64,000 nucleotides of DNA from Nectonema munidae (GCA_030549495.1 JAUIRK010000278.1:540001-604000); one strand, 5' to 3'. Positions 34,000 to 46,475 are shown, counted from the stretch's first letter. A program made the numbers and translations. Notes: generated by a model from the letters alone, not told the origin.

Positions 34000-35600
34000 T
34001 AGTAAAAGCTATAGAAATCAAAGTTATTCATTTTCTCACTTTTATTGTGATGGGTCGTTTCTTTAAACCTTAGGAAATATGATATCTGCGCTTTTACTAT
34101 GGAACTAAACGCTTCATATTTTTTTAAATCCTTTTCAGAACAAAGTTGCACATGGATATCATTATTGCAATTATGGAATTTTGCCAAATTTCACAAATTT
34201 TAGCAAAGTCTTTAAAAGACTCAGACTCTGATGTTTCCTTAGATATTTAGTTAGAAATTTAATCTGTCTTCTTTGCATTAGCAAACATCTCGTTTTACAC
34301 ACAATAGTTGTTAGAGAAAGCCATTTTTAAAGCTTTAAAAATCTCCTAAAGAAAGTGACTAGTGACTATGGGCTATGAAATTTTTTTTCGATTTCCATAC
34401 CAATTAAAACATCACATTTTGATTCCATATATTTTTAATAAACAACGAAGCTAATCGTTTCAATATACATAAATCTATACGCGCGTTTTTTATATGAACT
34501 TTGATAATGATGAAGTTAAAGCTAAAATGCAAAGTTTTAATTTTCATTAAATCTTAATATACTATTTTCACTGTTTTTGTCATTTTTCACTTAAAATTTT
34601 TCTTTTTTCATTTAAAATTTTGCAAATTCTTTTACAAAATGAATAATGTCGTTCCCAAACGTTTCTAGAATATGACTCTTTTCGGCAGTACCAAACCTAC
34701 CATGATCCTCACCTTTATAAGCTTTCTGAAATGCTCATTTTCAATAGCTCAGATACATTTAAAAGTCGATTAGAAGGGAGTTAAAACCTTCGATGCCAAT
34801 TTGCATGTTTTGGGAAACCCAAAATCATTTTCCCCCAGTTCCTGAAACTCATCTTTGGCTGAGCTCTTGTTGATCAGCTCCAAGAATTTCTCATGTATGT
34901 CATTAGGAAGGAAATATTTTCTAAACTCAACTTGGAAGCTTGAAAAGGGTTCTTTGATCTCTTGTTGCAGATCCTCTCACAGTCCTTCTTCTCCAACGAC
35001 CTCAGTCAGACGTTGGAAGGGCGCTATATTTCCCCTCTTGACTTTCTTCTCCCAAACAACTAGCTTGCAGAGGAATGCCTTGATCGCAGAATGTATGCAT
35101 TTTGATGGTGTTATCAGGGTCCTATAGCTACCGGTTGAGTTCATTCAAAGCAACATGTCTTCCAAGTTTGCAAGATTACATTTAAATGGTTCTTGAATGT
35201 TCTTTAACAACTGTCCGCCCACTTCCCTTGAGCTGCCTGAAATATCTGCAATTTAGTTCAAAGAGTTCAAATACACGAGCCTTTGACAGCAAACGAACAG
35301 ATGCGTAATAAAGATTTTTGTGGGACAGAATCGATGCCTGGGATAACTTAAAAAACAGCCCGGTCTTGAGTACCCCATATTTTCTGGGTGAAACATCACT
35401 TCCATGTTCTTGACCAGAGTCACAAATCCTAAGGGCTGAGCATGCTAGGAATTTGTCCTTTCAGACACCAACCAACTTTGCCCACAAGAGCTTTACCTCT
35501 TAAAAGTAGTTGGACGCGATGTTTATGATAACTTGCGCCTTTTTAGTTTTCTGTGGCCTACAGAAGAGAAGCTCCTTCTTCATTTGATTTTCTGAGCGAG
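34000..35600 (-). pseudogene. hAT transposase relic, Buster/ZBED5-SCAND3-like
   Basis: Minus-strand pieces in order: WAKLVGV near 35490, GFVTLVKNM near 35410, IKAFLCKLVVWEKKVKRGNI (about 35090-35030), AKDEFQEL and FRKYFLPNDIHEKFLELINK (about 34930-34840), and FGFPKHANWH. These follow the order of the C-terminal half of Buster-type hAT transposases, the family behind the domesticated ZBED5/SCAND3 genes (family consensus IEAFKAKLQLWEKKV). Frames change several times and stops are frequent. Below 34780 similarity fades. No termini were found. Confidence 0.7.
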
Positions 35601-35849
35601 TGAGGAAGGAGGGGGGAGGGGGGGGGGGGTTTCCTACCCGCTCCGATTACCTCAACCCCATTGGTTCTTTTGTATAGTAAGTAAAAATTAGAATATTGTT
35701 TTTTAGATAAAATGTCCAATTGTAAAAGAATCAAAGATTGTACAGCTAATGGCAGATTCTAATCGGATTCAGTTGTCATCTAGAATAATTTTTATAAAAA
35801 CAAATTTTTGGCTTTTGGTACGTCCCTCTAGTGCAACGTTGATTCTTAA

Positions 35850-35978
35850 CCCATTTAAGGCCAAGCAAAGCAGACGATATCAAAAAAACGCAGACGATTT
35901 ATATTCAAAGTCATTGAAAAAAGCAGACGAAGATGAAATTACTTATGTTCCAAAATAGGAACATTGGTCGTAAATGGG
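35850..35978 (+). mobile_element. TTAA-flanked MITE, family B
   Basis: TTAA at 35846-35849 and 35979-35982. Ends CCCATTTAAGGCCAA and TTGGTCGTAAATGGG are inverted repeats. Internal AGCAGACGATATC, CGCAGACGATTTA and AGCAGACGAAGATG give three copies of GCAGACGA. It also holds a palindromic ATGTTCCAAAATAGGAACAT. Confidence 0.9.
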
Positions 35979-36071
35979 TTAATTTGGGCCTTTGTTTGAG
36001 AATCACTGATTTAGACAGACTGCGAACCTGCAAACTCCTTTCCTTTATTTTTTGAGAATATTAATGTATAG

Positions 36072-36398
36072 CAGGGGCGCACATCTCGGGGACGAGGGGG
36101 GAGGGACGCATATCTGAATTATATATCTTTTTATAGTATTTATTAGACTTGCTCCTGGATAGATTTTCGATCGATATTACTTTTCTTGTTTTAACGTTAA
36201 GTCTTAGAATGAATATTTAAAATCTTTTTTTTTCCTTCTTTTATAATAAATTTTGATAATTATAAATAAAAAGGCCCCTCCCCCAATAACATCAATATTT
36301 TAACACAGCATACCCTTTGCGGTAAAGATAAAAATTGAATCTCGGGGGGGGGGGGCAAGAATTATTTCAAGGAGGCCTGGGCTCCCTCCCTACGCCTC
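36072..36398. mobile_element. probable hAT-type MITE with G-rich ends
   Basis: The left end CAGGGGCGCACATCTCGGGG and right end GGGCTCCCTCCCTACGCCTC form an imperfect inverted pair around an AT-rich core with G-runs. No clear 8-bp duplication. A similar left end (GGGGGCGCACATCC) occurs alone near 52172. Confidence 0.45.
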
Positions 36399-36752
36399 AA
36401 TGTTTCAAATTGACAGATTATTCGCATTTCAATCTATTCAATATGCACAATAGCTATAGCCCAGCTTTACTGATAAACGGAAATTCTCCGGAGTGAATTT
36501 TGAGTGTCTTTTATCGATACCCTGTCATGTGTGATATGATATATCATAGTCTTATATTTATCATTACATTTTACGCAATACAAAACAAGTACACATCTAT
36601 TTAATCCAATCCTGGTACAAAGTATAAATCTCGCTTAGACTTAATTGAAGAATATGCTAAGACGCTATTAGATTTCATGATATATATATATATACACACA
36701 GCATTGTATGTTGATTAATTGTGATATTCTTTTCATTTATATTTTATTACAG

Positions 36753-36800
36753 CGGTCAAAACTGAAATTTCATAGAGATAAAAAGGGCATACTTGATGAC
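36753..36800 (+). CDS. candidate CaV beta N-terminal exon
   Basis: A 48-bp exon with a strong polypyrimidine acceptor (ATTTTATTACAG) and a GTAAGA donor, encoding RSKLKFHRDKKGILDD in phase 0 at both ends. It could join in frame to the first certain exon at 50834. The basic RSKLK resembles the RRSRLK or KGRFK segment that precedes the conserved Ser-Asp stretch in vertebrate beta subunits. The match is short, so this is tentative. Confidence 0.4.
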
Positions 36801-37831
36801 GTAAGAGCAAAAGTGGGGCATTGCAGGCATTGCCGTGATTTTGAATTTCAATATCTTATGCACAATATCTATTATTCTTTGTGGAATTTGTTTTTGATAT
36901 TTTCGTATATGTAATTCATCTTACTCTTATTATTATTATTATTATTATGGTAACTTGGAAGTTTTCTCGTCAAAATATCCGCGTTGGAGTATAAATGTAC
37001 ACATTTTCATGATAATTTTGAACGAATCTCCCATCTATCACCCCGCCCCTCAATAATTGTGACTAAAATTTGAAAAAATTTCACTTGAAAACTTTTCACT
37101 TGAAGTTGTAATGATATAATTTACTCTATCACATATAGATGTTCTTTTATGCATAACTTGCTAAAACAAACTCATTTTTAAGATATCTTTAAAGAGATTT
37201 CAGCCATCAACATAGATTTTTAAGCTATTAATCAACAGGCACACCTTTTCGTGAATTGATAAAATTTTATTTTTATAATTATCAGTGTTAAAAAGCATAT
37301 ATAGTTATTTTTTACATTTTATATAAATGTAAAATTTATTCATAAGAAACACACAAATAAAGACAACTTTTTGTAAATGATACGAATAATTTTTCATTTT
37401 ATCAACATACTTATCCTAAATGACCAAAATGCCTATTAGTGTTAAAAAAATTGTACCTTTCATTTATTATTTATAATCAACTCCATTTTCTTTATCATGC
37501 CTCAGTGTTGTTAAGGGTGGAGGGCCTTTTCAGGCCTCACCTTGCTTGGCATTATTTTTTCATTAAATTAAAAAAAGTTTTATTCATTATATTAAAAATA
37601 ATTGAACATACTCAAAATGAGTTGTCTTATTTCTTGGGAAAGGCAGAAATGAATGCGATGTTAACAATTGCAAAAATTTAGCGAAAGATCCCTTTGAGCC
37701 CTGAGGGTTGCTAAACAAGTTGCCTTATTTTTGACCTGATTAAAGACCTTAACCCTTAGAAACTCGGTTTCTTATAAGAAAAAAAAGAAGAAATAATACA
37801 AACTTTTGTTTTAAACAGCGAAATGTCTTGA
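36801..37831. other. no recognisable gene, probable intron
   Basis: AT-rich, with a (TTA)n tract near 36930. Frames are short and low-complexity. Confidence 0.4.
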
Positions 37832-37949
37832 CCCGTTAACGACTAGAATAATCAGACGATATCTAATGTAAAGCAGAAGATTTGTATTAAAGATCTTTGA
37901 TAAACGCAGACAATTTTATTTTTGTAAAGTCGACATGGGCGTTAACGGG
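37832..37949 (+). mobile_element. TTAA-flanked MITE, family A
   Basis: Left CCCGTTAACGACTAG after a mutated TTGA flank; right GGGCGTTAACGGG followed by TTAA (37950-37953). Internal family motifs are present. Confidence 0.85.
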
Positions 37950-38464
37950 TTAATATGACTTTTAAAATTGCTAACTAAAAACGAAGCTTTGCTTTGTGTA
38001 CCATGATTTTCACTCGTTTAAAGTAGATATATTTTTATCGTTGAAAATTAATTTTGACGATTCAATAATTCAAAATGGATGCCTACACACAGACTAACCA
38101 GCACTTGCATTCTCGCCACCGCATGCTGAGATCATTTCATTGGAAGTGAGTGAGATGTGAGAAAAGTGTTTTGTGTTGTACGCGTTCGCAATTTTTATGA
38201 GAATGAGAGGAAAAGGAGGAAAACAAATCTTATCGTGTAATCAATTATATATATATATCATTATTAGTAGTAGGAGCAGTGGTGTATGTGTCGCATTTTC
38301 ACTGTTACTATTTCATTTTATCGCAAATCACTTTTTAGTTATGGCATCGCAGAAGCATTAGCAGTAGACGAAACGATGCTTTAATCTAACTAACAATACC
38401 TAAAACAATACACACACACACACACAGACACATCCACCAGAGAATGACTTCCTTTTAATTCCAA

Positions 38465-38506
38465 ATGCATCAGCACAAAAGCAACAGACCCAAACTTCGC
38501 AAACAG
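38465..38506 (+). CDS. probable alternative first coding exon of the CaV beta gene
   Basis: ATG opens a 14-codon basic peptide, MHQHKSNRPKLRKQ, that ends at a CAG/GTATCT donor in phase 0. The first certain CaV beta exon (50834) also starts in phase 0, so a direct join gives a continuous reading frame. Vertebrate beta-2a and beta-4b use the same design: a very short, often basic or cysteine-rich first exon spliced straight to the conserved SxxSYTSRPSD-type exon. The preceding 100 bp hold a (CA)n tract and no upstream frame, consistent with 5' UTR. The donor fits a 12.3-kb intron containing the satellite and piggyBac. Transcript evidence is lacking. Confidence 0.45.
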
Positions 38507-38568
38507 GTATCTTATTAGTATCTTATAATCGGGCTCCTTGGAAATTACAAGCTTACTCTATAATTCCG

Positions 38569-38735
38569 CGCCTCATGGTCTAGTGGTGGAAGCGTAAACT
38601 TTTGACCCAATCATTCCGGGTTTGATTTCCCTTCCTGACATCCTTGTCCATTTTGAAGAGATGCTGGGGTTCGATCCCGCATTAAGCCTACTTTCCTGAT
38701 AGTTCGATACAAGCAGCGCAATTGTGCCTTCTCTA
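38569..38735 (+). mobile_element. composite tRNA-derived SINE
   Basis: The head GCCTCATGGTCTAGTGGTGG has an A box and is followed by a degenerate B box (CCGGGTTTGATTTCC). A second unit with GGGGTTCGATCCCGC and the body AGCAGCGCAATTGTGCCTTC follows, the same body as at 31716-31857 and 57408-57546. Two B-box-like motifs make it look dimeric. Confidence 0.7.
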
Positions 38736-40175
38736 TGCTGTAATAGTAAGAGAAAACTTGTGTAAGTCTATGAATTCCAGCACGCAGACGAAATTGAATT
38801 TAGATATCATGAAAGCAGCTTTTGATTTGTCGACAAACTTGCAAACAGCAAGCAAATGTCTCATAATAATCTTAGGTTTTATATATTTTATAAGTATGCT
38901 GTATATGTTATGGCTGTCAGAGAAAATATAAACATTTGCTTCAAATCTATATATGAAAATACACATGGTTATGGATGAAGACAGTTATTCTTTTGTTCGC
39001 TTATCATATGTTGTAGTATGCAGACATACCAGGAGTGCACAATCACATCCTTAAAATTTGGAATGGACAAACTTTTTTTATATTTATTTTAAAAGAATTT
39101 GTGTCTGAAACTCATCTGTAAAACAAGTAAAGTAGTAACAAAATTCTACCCACATTCCAAAAAGTCAAAGGATATAAAATTGGAAAAATTCAAAATTATT
39201 GGTAGAGAAAAGGGCTTTTTCAACCTCCCCGTTGAAATCACATTAGTGGACGTCCCCAACTTTTTGACCCAACAAATTTAGTACCAATGTTGTGAAAGAG
39301 AACGCCTTCGTGGAAGCGGCACCATGCGAAGCTGGAGGTGTATAGATAGAATTGTGTAACTTTTTGGCTAATGATAAATTTTTACAATATGCCAATAATG
39401 ATTAGATGCGAGCTTGCTTGGCTCTGAAATTTAGTTAGAAATCCTAATTTATTTGAAGATTAAATTGCTTCTTCATTCAATCAGTCAACAGAGAAAACGC
39501 TTGCAGTTGGAAAATAGTTTATCTTTGCCTCACTCATTTACTTCGCGAATAATATTTCTGTTGATAAAGAACAAACTCAAAGTTGTCATTAGTATTCACC
39601 TAATTTAGTAGTTTGGCCGTTAGTAAAATTAATTTTATAAATAAAAATGTAAATTTTCACTAAAATTTCTCATTAAATCAATTATCGCTGCTTGACTGTT
39701 CCAGTTTTTAATTTCACATCTTTACTAATAACATATCTTTTTTACAAGCTTAATGAACTTATTAAGTCTTGTGGTTATGGGTCCATGAGATTTTTAAATT
39801 TTTTAAAGGTTCGAAAAGCCTGATATATTATAATATGATAATTTATGTTCTTCATCCAAAACTCACTTATTATTCCAGAATTGGTACTGATTTTCCATCA
39901 GCATAGCTTCTTGAATCATGATTTTAATTGCTTTAATTGCTTATTTTCCTTTTATTTATATTAAGTAGTAATGTGTGTTTAATTTTTTTGAATTTGTTCA
40001 TTTTAAATTTGATTTCACAAATTCTTGACTAAATAAATTCGATTTATAATGGATGATATGCATTCACGGTCCAGAATTTTTGTCGTACATCGATTTCTAC
40101 CGAAATGCTAAATAGGTACATATCAATTACAAGGTTGTTAATCCTCGCTTATCTTTCGAGGAAAGACCTGCAGTA
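38736..40175. other. no recognisable gene, probable intron
   Basis: AT-rich. A 60-codon plus-strand frame at 39099-39281 has fairly normal composition but matches nothing I know. Confidence 0.4.
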
Positions 40176-43100
40176 AATGAGTTCTAGTAAACTATCGATC
40201 AGTATCGGTGATATTTGGGTGAATTACCTTGATTTGTATTGAGTTGAGGTAGTTTAAACGGAGTTCCAGTCTTCTTACACAGAGTAGGCATATTTTTTGC
40301 AAACCTTTCTTAGTAATGAAATACTTTTAAAGAACTTCAGATTTAACTTAAAGAGAGGAAGACTTAGTTTGTAAATTGAGTAGTATTTGGGTGAATTACT
40401 TTGATTTGTATTGAGTTGAGGTAGTTTATACGGAGTTCCAGTCTTCTTACACAGAGTAGGCATATTTTTTGCAAACCTTTCTTAGTAATGAAATACTTTT
40501 AAAGAACTTCAGATTTAACTTAAAGAAGTAGAGGAATGACTTAGTTCTGTAAATTGTAAATGAGTTCTAGTAAACTATCGATCAGTATCGGTGATATTTG
40601 GGTGAATTACCTTGATTTGTATTGAGTTGAGGTAGTTTAAACGGAGTTCCAGTCTTCTTACACAGAGTAGGCATATTTTTTGCAAACCTTTCTTAGTAAT
40701 GAAATACTTTTAAAGAACTTCAGATTTAACTTAAAGAAGTAGTATTTGGGTGAATTACTTTGATTTGTATTGAGTTGAGGTAGTTTATACGGAGTTCCAG
40801 TCTTCTTACACAGAGTAGGCATATTTTTTGCAACACCTTTTTTAGTAATGAAATACTTTTAAAGAACTTCAGATTTAACTTAAAGAAGTAGAGATGACTT
40901 AGTTGTAATTGTAATGAGTCAGTAAACTAAACAGTATGGGATATTTGGGGATTCCTTGATTTGTATTGAGTTGAGGTAGTTTATACGGAGTTCCAGTCTT
41001 CTTACACAGAGTAGGCATATTTTTTGCAAACCTTTCTTAGTAATGAAATACTTTTAAAGAACTTCAGATTTAACTTAAAGAAGTAGAGGAATGACTTAGT
41101 TCTGTAAATTGTAAATGAGTTCTAGTAAACTATCAATCAGTATCGGTGATATTTGGGTGAATTACCTTGATTTGTATTGAGTTGAGGTAGTTTAAACGGA
41201 GTTCCAGTCTTCTTACACAGAGTAGGCATATTTTTTGCAAACCTTTCTTAGTAATGAAATACTTTTAAAGAACTTCAGATTTAACTTAAAGAAGTAGAGG
41301 AATGACTTAGTTCTGTAAATTGTAAATGAGTTCTAGTAAACTATCAATCAGTATCGGTGATATTTGGGTGAATTACCTTGATTTGTATTGAGTTGAGGTA
41401 GTTTAAACGGAGTTCCAGTCTTCTTACACAGAGTAGGCATATTTTTTGCAAACCTTTCTTAGTAATGAAATACTTTTAAAGAACTTCAGATTTAACTTAA
41501 AGAAGTAGAGGAATGACTTAGTTCTGTAAATTGTAAATGAGTTCTAGTAAACTATCAATCAGTATCGGTGATATTTGGGTGAATTACCTTGATTTGTATT
41601 GAGTTGAGGTAGTTTAAACGGAGTTCCAGTCTTCTTACACAGAGTAGGCATATTTTTTGCAAACCTTTCTTAGTAATGAAATACTTTTAAAGAACTTCAG
41701 ATTTAACTTAAAGAAGTAGTATTTGGGTGAATTACTTTGATTTGTATTGAGTTGAGGTAGTTTATACGGAGTTCCAGTCTTCTTACACAGAGTAGGCATA
41801 TTTTTTGCACACTTTTTTTAGTAATGAAATACTTTTAAAGAACTTCAGATTTAACTTAAAGAAGTAGAGGAATGACTTAGTTCTGTAAATTGTAAATGAG
41901 TTCTAGTAAACTATCAATCAGTATCGGTGATATTTGGGTGAATTACCTTGATTTGTATTGAGTTGAGGTAGTTTAAACGGAGTTCCAGTCTTTTTACACA
42001 GAGTAGGCATATTTTTTGCAAACCTTTCTTAGTAATGAAATACTTTTAAAGAACTTCAGATTTAACTTAAAGAAGTAGAGGAATGACTTAGTTTTGTAAA
42101 TTGTAAATGAGTTCTAGTAAACTATCAATCAGTATCGGTGATATTTGGGTGAATTACCTTGATTTGTATTGAGTTGAGGTAGTTTAAACGGAGTTCCAGT
42201 CTTCTTACACAGAGTAGGCATATTTTTTGCAAACCTTTCTTAGTAATGAAATACTTTTAAAGAACTTCAGATTTAACTTAAAGAAGTAGAGGAATGATTA
42301 GTTTGTAAATTGTAATTGGGTTCTGAGGAATTACTTTGATTTGTATTGAGTTGAGGTAGTTTATACGGAGTTCCAGTCTTCTTACACAGAGTAGGCATAT
42401 TTTTTGCAAACCTTTCTTAGTAATGAAATACTTTTAAAGAACTTCAGATTTAACTTAAAGAAGTAGTATTTGGGTGAATTACTTTGATTTGTATTGAGTT
42501 GAGGTAGTTTATACGGAGTTCCAGTCTTCTTACACAGAGTAGGCATATTTTTTGCAAACCTTTCTTAGTAATGAAATACTTTTAAAGAACTTCAGATTTA
42601 ACTTAAAGAAGTAGAGGAATGACTTAGTTCTGTAAATTGTAAATGAGTTCTAGTAAACTATCAATCAGTATCGGTGATATTTGGGTGAATTACCTTGATT
42701 TGTATTGAGTTGAGGTAGTTTAAACGGAGTTCCAGTCTTCTTACACAGAGTAGGCATATTTTTTGCAAACCTTTCTTAGTAATGAAATACTTTTAAAGAA
42801 CTTCACATTTAACTTAAAGAAGTAAAGAAGTAGTTTGTAAATTGTAAATGATGAAAATAATAGAGGTGATATTTGGGTGAATTACTTTGATTTGTATTGA
42901 GTTGAGGTAGTTTATACGGAGTTCCAGTCTTCTTACACAGAGTAGGCATATTTTTTGCACACTTTTTTTAGTAATGAAATACTTTTAAAGAACTTCAGAT
43001 TTAACTTAAAGAAGTAGAGGAATGACTTAGTTCTGTAAATTGTAAATGAGTTCTAGTAAACTATCAATCAGTATCGGTGATATTTGGGTGAGTTACCTTG

Positions 43101-43410
43101 ATTTGTATATAGTTGAGGTAGTTTAAACGGAGTTCCAGTCTTCTTACACAGAGTAGGCATATTTTTTGCAAACCTTTCTTAGTAATGAAATACTTTTAAA
43201 GAACTTCAGATTTAACTTAAAGAAGTAGAGGAATGACTTAGTTCTGTAAATTGTAAATGAGTTCTAGTAAACTATCAATCAGTATCGGTGATATTTGGGT
43301 GAATTACCTTGATTTGTATTGAGTTGAGGTAGTTTAAACGGAGTTCCAGTCTTCTTACACAGAGTAGGCATATTTTTTGCAAACCTTTCTTAGTAATGAA
43401 ATACTTTTAA
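40176..43410. repeat. satellite array, left arm (17 units of 148 or 211 bp)
   Basis: Head-to-tail units share a core from TTGATTTGTATTGAGTTGAG through GGAGTTCCAGTCTTCTTAC to GAACTTCAGATTTAACTTAA. Long units (211 bp) carry an extra 63-bp module (GAGGAATGACTTAG to CAGTATCGGTGAT) that short units (148 bp) lack. Diagnostic bases travel with type: long units have TACCTTG and TTTAAACGG, short units TACTTTG and TTTATACGG. A few units are degraded (about 40890-40950, 42290-42330, 42820-42870). The array ends at the piggyBac insertion. Confidence 0.95.
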
Positions 43411-43718
43411 CCTTCGCAAGACGGTCCATTTTATACCATACACGAAGGACGGATATATGCCGTAAAACTCCCATACATCAAAAAAAGATTGTTTATGCCA
43501 TATATTGCATTTCTTGCATAAATTTTATGTAAAATCACAAAAAATAGCATTTTAAAGCACAAAAACTAGTAAATGAAAAAATTTATTCATGTGTGCGTAA
43601 TAAAAAGTTAACGCCATCTGCATTACTGAAATATTTTTTGCAATATCTTATATACAGTTGTGTTAGACATAGAAACAAAACAAATTTTATTTCATGAATA
43701 GATGAATGATAATGCTGT

Positions 43719-44371
43719 ATGTGTACGGTTTATTAGGCATTATATTATACTGATTACGTTAACAAATGAGAAGAATTTACGAGAAGGATAATGATCGATA
43801 TATGTGCTGGTTTATCATGAGATGTCGTTTTCAACCTTGATATAATGTAGGATAGCTTTATCTTCATGAGTAATTTTCGAATCCGAGCACATTGAAGGTA
43901 GAGTATAAACAAAATTAAAGCTGTGTTGTGTGATGTCACACAGAATTTTTTTCAAATATGTCATCACTAATCATTTGTGTATAAAATACACTTTGCACTC
44001 AAAACGAAAACTTTTATTCTATTTTCTCAGTTTTCTAATTTTACACTGTATGATTGTGTACGGTATATTAGGCATTTTATTCTACAGATTACGTTGAGAA
44101 ATGAGAAAAATTTACAAGAAGGATAATGATCAATATATGTGCTGGTTTATCATGAGATGTCGTTTTTAACCTTGATATAATGTAGGATAATCTTCATGAT
44201 TAATTTTTGTATCCGAGCATATTGAAGGTAGAATATAAACAAAATTAAAGCTGTGTTGTGTGATGTCACACAGAGAATTTTTTCAAATATGTCATCACTA
44301 ATCATTTGTGTATAAAATACATTTTGCACTCAAATCAAAAACTTTCATTTTATTTTCTCAGTTTTCTAATC
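43719..44371 (+). promoter_or_regulatory. tandemly duplicated piggyBac promoter/leader block
   Basis: Two copies of about 320-330 bp (starting near 43719 and 44050) share landmarks TGTGCTGGTTTATCATGAGA, TGTGTTGTGTGATGTCACAC and TTCTCAGTTTTCTAAT. Each has a TATA box in GTGTATAAAATACA (about 43978 and 44308), followed about 20 bp on by CACTCAAA, an initiator-like site. The second copy leads straight into the transposase leader. The palindrome GTGTGATGTCACAC in each could bind a regulator. Confidence 0.75.
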
Positions 44372-44392
44372 TGTGTGATTATTATCTCCGTC

Positions 44393-46475
44393 ATGCAGTC
44401 GTCTTCAAGTGTTTCTTCTTATAACACTATAACTTCTTCTTCTGAAAGTTTTACTTCGTCTTCATCTGAGGAGTCAGATATTTCTGAAACGGTTTCAGAT
44501 TTCTTACTTGCTCCAGACGGTACACGTTATCAATGGGATCCTTTTTCTACGAATGTTGGAAGACCTGGAACTTTTAATATTAGAGATACTGTCGCCGAAC
44601 CATATGGTCCTAAAGGAGATGCTAAATCTTTAGTTGATCCTTTGAAAATTTTTCAACTTTTTTTTACTGTTGAAACAATATCCCATATTTATCGCTGTAC
44701 CAAATTAAAGATGGATGAGGCATATGCGTGAGTCAAATTTAATTTTAAATAGTTTTAGTCACAGTTGACATCAATGTAACTATTTTGCTTATTAAAACTT
44801 TTGTGCAAATAGATGCTACTTTTTTGTTCATCTAATCGGTTGACGTCAACTATGAAAAAATTTATTTTAAACACAATTTATTTTAAATTTTTTAATTTCT
44901 TTTAAAACTTTAGTCTAAATTCTCGGGCTATATTTTTCAATTTTTTGCTTAGTACACTACTTGGACATTCAAAAAACTTTTTATTGCTTATGTATTTTGG
45001 TAGAAACATTTAAATAAATTATCTTTATTTGTAATACCAAAATATAAAAGCTATTATACTTTATTTTTATGATGAAAAGATGACTCTCCGAGAAAAGTAT
45101 TTATTTAAAAATATTGTTCGTAATTTTATTATCTTTTTTGTGTTTTAGAAATATGCCTGAAACTTTCCAAAAGACTAAATTTTGTTTTGAAAAGTTCAGT
45201 ATTGCTGACATACTATCTTATTTTGCATGTTTACTACACATTGGACAGGCAAAAAATCAAAAATTAGATGTAAAATACCTCTTTTCTCAAAAGCATGGAG
45301 AGCCATTTTTAAAAGCTTCTATAAATCGAGATATGTTTTTTCTTATCCATCGTTTTATACGCTTTGACAAAAAAAGTGAAAGAAATCAGGAAGATAAATT
45401 GGGAGCAATAAGAGAATTACACGACCATTTTTATAAAATATTCAGCAGGTACTATACTCCGCAAGATTGCGTAACTGTTGATGAACAGTTAATAAAATTT
45501 AGAGGAAGAACGGCTTTACGAATCTATGATCGATCCAAGCCAGGACGCTATGGCATAAAATGCTACCACTGCAATGACGCAAGAACTTATTATGTGCTCA
45601 AACCCGAAATTTATGTCCCTGGTCTCCTAGATAAAACTTATTTTTCTTCTGAAGAAATTGTAAAAAGACTTGTGGCAAGTTGTGAGTTGCCAAAAGGTTG
45701 CGGCATATTCATGGACAGGTTCTTTACCTCTCATGAACTTTGCAAATGGGCACGAGAACAAAACCTCACAGTCTGTGGCACTGCAAGAGCTAATCGCCGC
45801 TTTATACCTTACCTTTTCAGACCAGATCATCTAAAAAGTCTCGCCTTACAAGATTGTGAGAGTAAATTCCTTTACACAGAATTTGCATCCTTGACTGCTT
45901 ACATTCCTCACAAGCATTCACAAAGAGACTTCAAAGTAGTTTATATAATGTCGTCTCAACATTTGGGAAGCATCAACTTGTTAGGTCCAAGACGTAAACC
46001 GGAGACTGTTGTCGATTACAATAAATTTAAATCGGGCGTTGATAGTTGTAATCGAATGCTAAGAGACTTTACTTCTTACAAAGCTTCAAGGAGATGGCCT
46101 TTTCTTTTGTTTTGTAATTATTTAGACATATCAGCTTATAACAGTTGGGTCATCATCAAGAGCAACGCTCCAGAAAAATTTCCATCGGTACAAAAAGGTG
46201 GGAGAAAGTACTTCATAAGAGATCTGTGTCTAAGACTTAGTCACCTTTCAATGATGAACAGATGTAATGATCCTCTCACCCACAGAATCACAAAGGAACT
46301 TATTTCATTTTACGGGATCCAACAAGATATACCTGAGATTGCTTCCTCTTCTCGTGGATATTGCTTTGTTTCTACTTGTAGACCAAAAAAGAGAGGAACA
46401 AGAAAGTGCGCAACATGCAAAAGGCCTATATGTAAAGCACACACAAAGTACATTTGTCAAAGTTGTGGAATTTAA
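44393..46475 (+). CDS. piggyBac transposase, two exons, about 553 aa
   Basis: Exon 1 is 44393-44727 and exon 2 is 45149-46475, separated by a 421-bp intron with a perfect GTGAGT donor and a TTTTGTGTTTTAG acceptor; phase 2 joins as DEAYA-NMPETF. I chose the ATG at 44393 because the earlier in-frame ATG at 44306 lies on the TATA box. The Ser/Glu-rich acidic N terminus is followed by the DDE_Tnp_1_7 core, which cuts and pastes at TTAA. The catalytic Asp residues fall in VTVDEQL, GIFMDRFFTS and KSGVDSCNRM. In the last motif the usual GVDxxD second acidic residue is Asn. The C-terminal Cys-rich domain (CATCKRPICKAHTKYICQSC) is the zinc finger that binds the transposon ends. Length is near the 594 aa of the moth enzyme. 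Confidence 0.93.

Noticed and set aside
40275-40463. Repeated minus-strand frame MPTLCKKTGTPYKLPQ in the satellite
   Set aside because: It recurs because the satellite unit recurs; it is short, lacks any domain, and breaks in most units.
44306-44392. Upstream in-frame ATG for the piggyBac transposase
   Set aside because: It overlaps the second TATA box, so it lies before the likely transcription start; the ATG at 44393 fits better.
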